From Sphingomonas paucimobilis (GTDB lineage: Bacteria > Pseudomonadota > Alphaproteobacteria > Sphingomonadales > Sphingomonadaceae): DNA of 8,012 nucleotides. Shown piece after piece: positions 6,237 to 8,012 of this stretch (its first letter is position 1; each line of letters starts with the position of its first letter). The notes below the pieces were generated by a model. That model was not told where the DNA came from, ran no database searches, and saw only the letters and a list, made by a program, of their open reading frames with translations. The stretch lies in contig CAMAQU010000068.1 in NCBI GenBank assembly GCA_945860425.1, positions 1 through 8,012 of the forward strand, read 5' to 3'. The translations under genes were made by a program, and so were the position numbers.

Positions 6237-6488
6237 TCATTCTCCCTCTTTCTTGGCAGGCTCCGCATCGCGACGTGCCTTTGCCGCAGCCTGACAAGCA
6301 GGGGAGGCTTTATTGATGTTCTCAATAAGGCAGGCGCGCACTTTTTCGATGTCAAAGCTTGCCAGTTCAGCGGCACATAAGGCGCGGATATCCGGCATGC
6401 ACGCAACGCGCACATCCTCTTGTGCCGACGAAGGAGTGGCAGAGAGCAACAGGGCGGCTGCTGGCCAAATCATCAAGTTTCTTGTCAT
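6237..6488 (-). CDS. Small secreted protein with four cysteines
   Basis: An 83-aa protein with a clear signal peptide: basic MTRN, hydrophobic LMIWPAAALLLSA, then a likely cut after SSA (about residue 22). The mature part of about 61 residues has cysteines 30, 38, 53 and 65 in the frame VACMPDIRALC...VRACLIENINKASPAC, suggesting two disulfides in a helical hairpin, and a charged Lys/Glu tail. The spacing resembles the cysteine-rich (GLG1-type) repeat found in small periplasmic proteins, a tentative likeness. I chose the ATG at 6488 because it starts the signal peptide and has AAAGAG 6 bases upstream; an upstream in-frame extension to 6542 would run across the dyad at 6525-6541 and bury the signal. 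First gene of the minus operon; 4 bases separate it from the next. Function unknown; a periplasmic partner of the two downstream membrane proteins is possible. Confidence 0.82.
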   Translation of the reverse strand: MTRNLMIWPAAALLLSATPSSAQEDVRVACMPDIRALCAAELASFDIEKVRACLIENINKASPACQAAAKARRDAEPAKKEGE

Positions 6489-6517
6489 AAAAATCTCTTT
6501 CTTCCTCGGATTTTGAA

Positions 6518-6523
6518 ATATTA
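6518..6523 (-). promoter_or_regulatory. Possible -10 box TAATAT for the minus-strand operon
   Basis: Read on the minus strand, TAATAT begins one base after the end of the dyad, the same arrangement as TAAAAT after the dyad at 1200-1216. It matches 4 of 6 consensus positions and would start transcription near 6511, about 23 bases before the ATG at 6488. Confidence 0.3.
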
Positions 6524-6524
6524 C

Positions 6525-6541
6525 TGGCATATAGCATGCCA
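6525..6541. promoter_or_regulatory. Perfect 17-bp dyad TGGCAT-ATAGC-ATGCCA, operator candidate
   Basis: Half-sites and spacer length are identical to the dyad at 1200-1216, while the spacer bases differ. It lies between divergent genes, 36 bases from the minus-strand start codon and 68 from the proposed xdhC start. I found no third perfect copy when scanning the window by eye for GGCAT/ATGCC at this spacing. GG-N10-GC spacing is present on both strands, so a sigma-54-like reading is possible but less likely than a dimer operator. Confidence 0.6.
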
Positions 6542-6544
6542 AAA

Positions 6545-6550
6545 TATACT
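6545..6550 (+). promoter_or_regulatory. Possible -10 box TATACT for xdhC-iorA
   Basis: TATACT matches 5 of 6 consensus positions and starts 3 bases after the dyad. No matching -35 is found at 16-18 bases upstream, where the dyad itself lies. Transcription from here would give a leader of about 50 bases before the GTG at 6610. Confidence 0.3.
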
Positions 6551-6590
6551 TGCAATTGGCGTCGATCCTCGGCTCTGCCTTGCGACCTGT

Positions 6591-6599
6591 AAGGGGAGG
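6591..6599 (+). promoter_or_regulatory. Ribosome binding site AAGGGGAGG that decides the xdhC start
   Basis: This strong purine-rich site ends 10 bases before the GTG at 6610. It argues for that GTG over the in-frame TTG at 6550, which has no such site and lies directly on the TATACT promoter-like hexamer. Confidence 0.6.
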
Positions 6600-6609
6600 C
6601 GCTACGCAA

Positions 6610-7629
6610 GTGGCTTATTGGAACCCGACAGACTGGGATAAAGTGGACAAGCGAGAAATCTTTGCTTTCCTGGCTGATTGCTCGGCACGTGGACGGCGTG
6701 CAGCGCTTATATCTCTGGTCAGCGCAACTGGATCCTCCATGCGAGAGCCGGGCGCACATATGGCCGTTGCCGATGACGGCAGCTTTGTCGGATCTTTATC
6801 GGGCGGCTGCATTGAGCGGGCTGTGGTTGCAGAAGCCGGGGAATCTATCGCCGAGGCGAACCCCCGCGTCACCCGATTTGGGCAAGGGTCTCGCTATATC
6901 GACATTCGCTTGCCCTGCAGTGGCGGGGTTGACCTTCATTTTCAGCCGCTGTTCGATGGCGCGTTGGCCCAGCAGGCGCTTGGAGCAATTGATGCGCGTC
7001 ACCCTTTCGGCCTAGAATTGACAACCGATCAGCATGCGCCGCGGTTCAATCCCAATTGGCACCCAACCAGTTGGAATGCCGAACTAGGGCGCGCCACAGT
7101 TGGACATTGGCCGAGCCCACGGTTGTTGATTGCCGGACATGGCGATGCCGTTTCCAAGTTAGCGTGGCACGGGCGCGCTTGGGGTGCCGAAATAGCACTT
7201 GTTACCCCGGATGCTGTGCTTGCTGATCGGCTGATGCACGATGGGTTCGAACCTAGGGTTATCCATTCGCCGAGTGACACATCAGCGCTGGTCAGCGATG
7301 CTTGGACGGCGGTGGTTTTTCTCTTCCACGATCATGATTGGGAGCCGGCTTTGATCGCCCATGCCTTGGCGCAGCCGCATTTCTATATTGGCGCAATGGG
7401 CAGCAAGCGCGCGCACTCGGCCCGCCGCGCCGCGCTGCGCTTACGTGATGTGCCAGAGGCCGCGATTGATGGAATAGCATCACCCATTGGTCTATTTCAT
7501 TCGGCGCGCGATCCTGCGACATTGGCTATATCAGTTTTGGCAGAAATCGCGGATCGCGTCCGCAATCATGGCGCTTTCAATGGCGCGAAACCCACTTTAA
7601 TGAATTCCGAGATCCGGCAGATAGGATAG
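6610..7629 (+). CDS. xdhC: XdhC/CoxI family molybdenum-hydroxylase maturation factor
   Basis: XdhC proteins bind molybdenum cofactor, aid its sulfuration and insert it into xanthine dehydrogenase-type enzymes; the protein is cytoplasmic. From the GTG at 6610 it has 339 residues. The N-terminal XdhC/CoxI domain shows ATGSSMREPGA (39-49), GSLSGGCIE (61-69) and LPCSGGV (101-107). The C-terminal Rossmann-type domain shows LLIAGHGDAVSKLA (172-185), FLFHDHDWE (237-245), YIGAMGSKR (259-267), SPIGL and LAISVLAEIADR. Most family members have GxGHVA at the Rossmann turn; here it reads GHGDAV. The N-terminus is not certain: an in-frame TTG at 6550 would add 20 residues without family likeness. The stop lies 4 bases before the iorA-like start, so the factor and its probable client enzyme are co-transcribed. 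A dyad shared with the dehalogenase operon lies in its promoter region. Confidence 0.9.
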   Translation: MAYWNPTDWDKVDKREIFAFLADCSARGRRAALISLVSATGSSMREPGAHMAVADDGSFVGSLSGGCIERAVVAEAGESIAEANPRVTRFGQGSRYIDIRLPCSGGVDLHFQPLFDGALAQQALGAIDARHPFGLELTTDQHAPRFNPNWHPTSWNAELGRATVGHWPSPRLLIAGHGDAVSKLAWHGRAWGAEIALVTPDAVLADRLMHDGFEPRVIHSPSDTSALVSDAWTAVVFLFHDHDWEPALIAHALAQPHFYIGAMGSKRAHSARRAALRLRDVPEAAIDGIASPIGLFHSARDPATLAISVLAEIADRVRNHGAFNGAKPTLMNSEIRQIG

Positions 7630-7633
7630 GGCG

Positions 7634-8012
7634 ATGATAGAGACGACAGTGAACGGCAAACCGCAACGGCTCGACGTTGACCCGGCGACGCCCATTCTTT
7701 GGGTGCTGCGCGAACAGCTTGGGATGACAGGCACGAAATTTGGCTGTGGCGTCGCTCAATGTGGAGCTTGCACCGCGCATCTGGATGGACAACCTATCCG
7801 ATCGTGCTCGACGCCCATTTCTGAAGCGGATGGACGGAAGATCACAACGATTGAGGGGCTCGCGACGCCAGAGGGTGCATTGCACCCGCTGCAGCAAGCG
7901 TGGATCGATGAACAGGTGCCGCAATGCGGCTATTGCCAATCGGGGCAGTTGATGAGCGCTGTGGCGTTATTGCAGGATAGCCCGAACCCCAGCGATGCAG
8001 AGATTGATGCCG
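7634..8012 (+). CDS. iorA: 2Fe-2S subunit of an isoquinoline 1-oxidoreductase-type molybdenum hydroxylase (3' end outside window)
   Basis: The frame is open from the ATG at 7634 to the window end (126 complete codons), so it is truncated by the window, not broken. It is the small electron-transfer subunit of a xanthine dehydrogenase-family enzyme that hydroxylates N-heterocycles or oxidises aldehydes. The N-terminal ferredoxin-like domain shows TKFGCGVAQCGAC (Cys38, 43, 46) and Cys58 in RSCSTP, binding the first 2Fe-2S cluster. The second domain begins at VPQCGYCQSGQ (Cys98, Cys101); the later CxC of that cluster lies beyond the window. The style VPQCGYCQSGQLM and the PNPSDAEIDA run match IorA-type subunits. 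The large molybdopterin subunit (IorB-like) is expected next. The ribosome site (AGGATAGGG, 7622-7630) is modest and overlaps the xdhC stop, suggesting coupling. The actual substrate cannot be told. Confidence 0.9.
   Translation, partial: MIETTVNGKPQRLDVDPATPILWVLREQLGMTGTKFGCGVAQCGACTAHLDGQPIRSCSTPISEADGRKITTIEGLATPEGALHPLQQAWIDEQVPQCGYCQSGQLMSAVALLQDSPNPSDAEIDA

Larger units (their letters stand above)
6489..6609. promoter_or_regulatory. Divergent control region between the membrane-protein operon and xdhC
   Basis: These 121 bases separate genes transcribed away from each other. The centre is AT-rich and carries the perfect dyad at 6525-6541, flanked on both sides by -10-like hexamers: TAATAT on the minus strand (6523-6518) and TATACT on the plus strand (6545-6550). 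A regulator bound to the dyad could therefore affect both directions. No good -35 box is visible for either. Confidence 0.6.

Noticed and set aside
6550..6609. TTG start for xdhC adding 20 residues
   Set aside because: No ribosome site, no family likeness in the added residues, and it overlaps the TATACT promoter-like element; AAGGGGAGG supports GTG 6610.

Overview
The window reads as a chromosomal segment of a moderately GC-rich alphaproteobacterium, most likely a sphingomonad (inference). The reasons are the style of the gamma-glutamyltransferase, the dehalogenase paralogues, the XdhC-IorA pair, and dense gene packing with ATGA/TGATG overlaps. I see no rRNA, tRNA, CRISPR array, insertion sequence or integrase. 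All nine genes look intact except the two cut by the window edges.

Layout. (1) 2-1051 (+): C-terminal part of a gamma-glutamyltransferase (Ntn hydrolase), with unusual residues in the gamma-glutamyl pocket. (2) 1052-1242: intergenic control region with one perfect and one degenerate copy of a 17-bp dyad. (3) 1243-5122 (+): a tightly coupled four-gene operon holding two tandem HLD-I haloalkane dehalogenases, a DUF1330-like small protein and a membrane-anchored or exported type I sulfatase. (4) 5148-6488 (-): a convergent three-gene operon, read right to left: a small secreted four-cysteine protein, a DUF1330-like domain held between two membrane helices, and a four-helix membrane protein. (5) 6489-6609: divergent control region holding a second perfect copy of the same dyad. 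(6) 6610-8012 (+): an XdhC-family molybdoenzyme maturation factor, followed after 4 bp by the 2Fe-2S subunit of an isoquinoline 1-oxidoreductase-type molybdenum hydroxylase, cut by the window end.

How the parts may work together. The main observation is that the perfect palindrome TGGCAT-N5-ATGCCA occurs exactly twice, and both copies sit in the only two substantial intergenic regions. One lies just upstream of the dehalogenase-sulfatase operon. The other lies between the membrane-protein operon and xdhC-iorA. With the two DUF1330-like proteins in facing operons, this suggests one regulon combining hydrolytic dehalogenation, desulfation, a membrane/periplasmic module and possibly a molybdenum hydroxylase. 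A catabolic route for a halogenated and/or sulfated organic compound is a reasonable but unproven reading. The regulator gene is not in the window.
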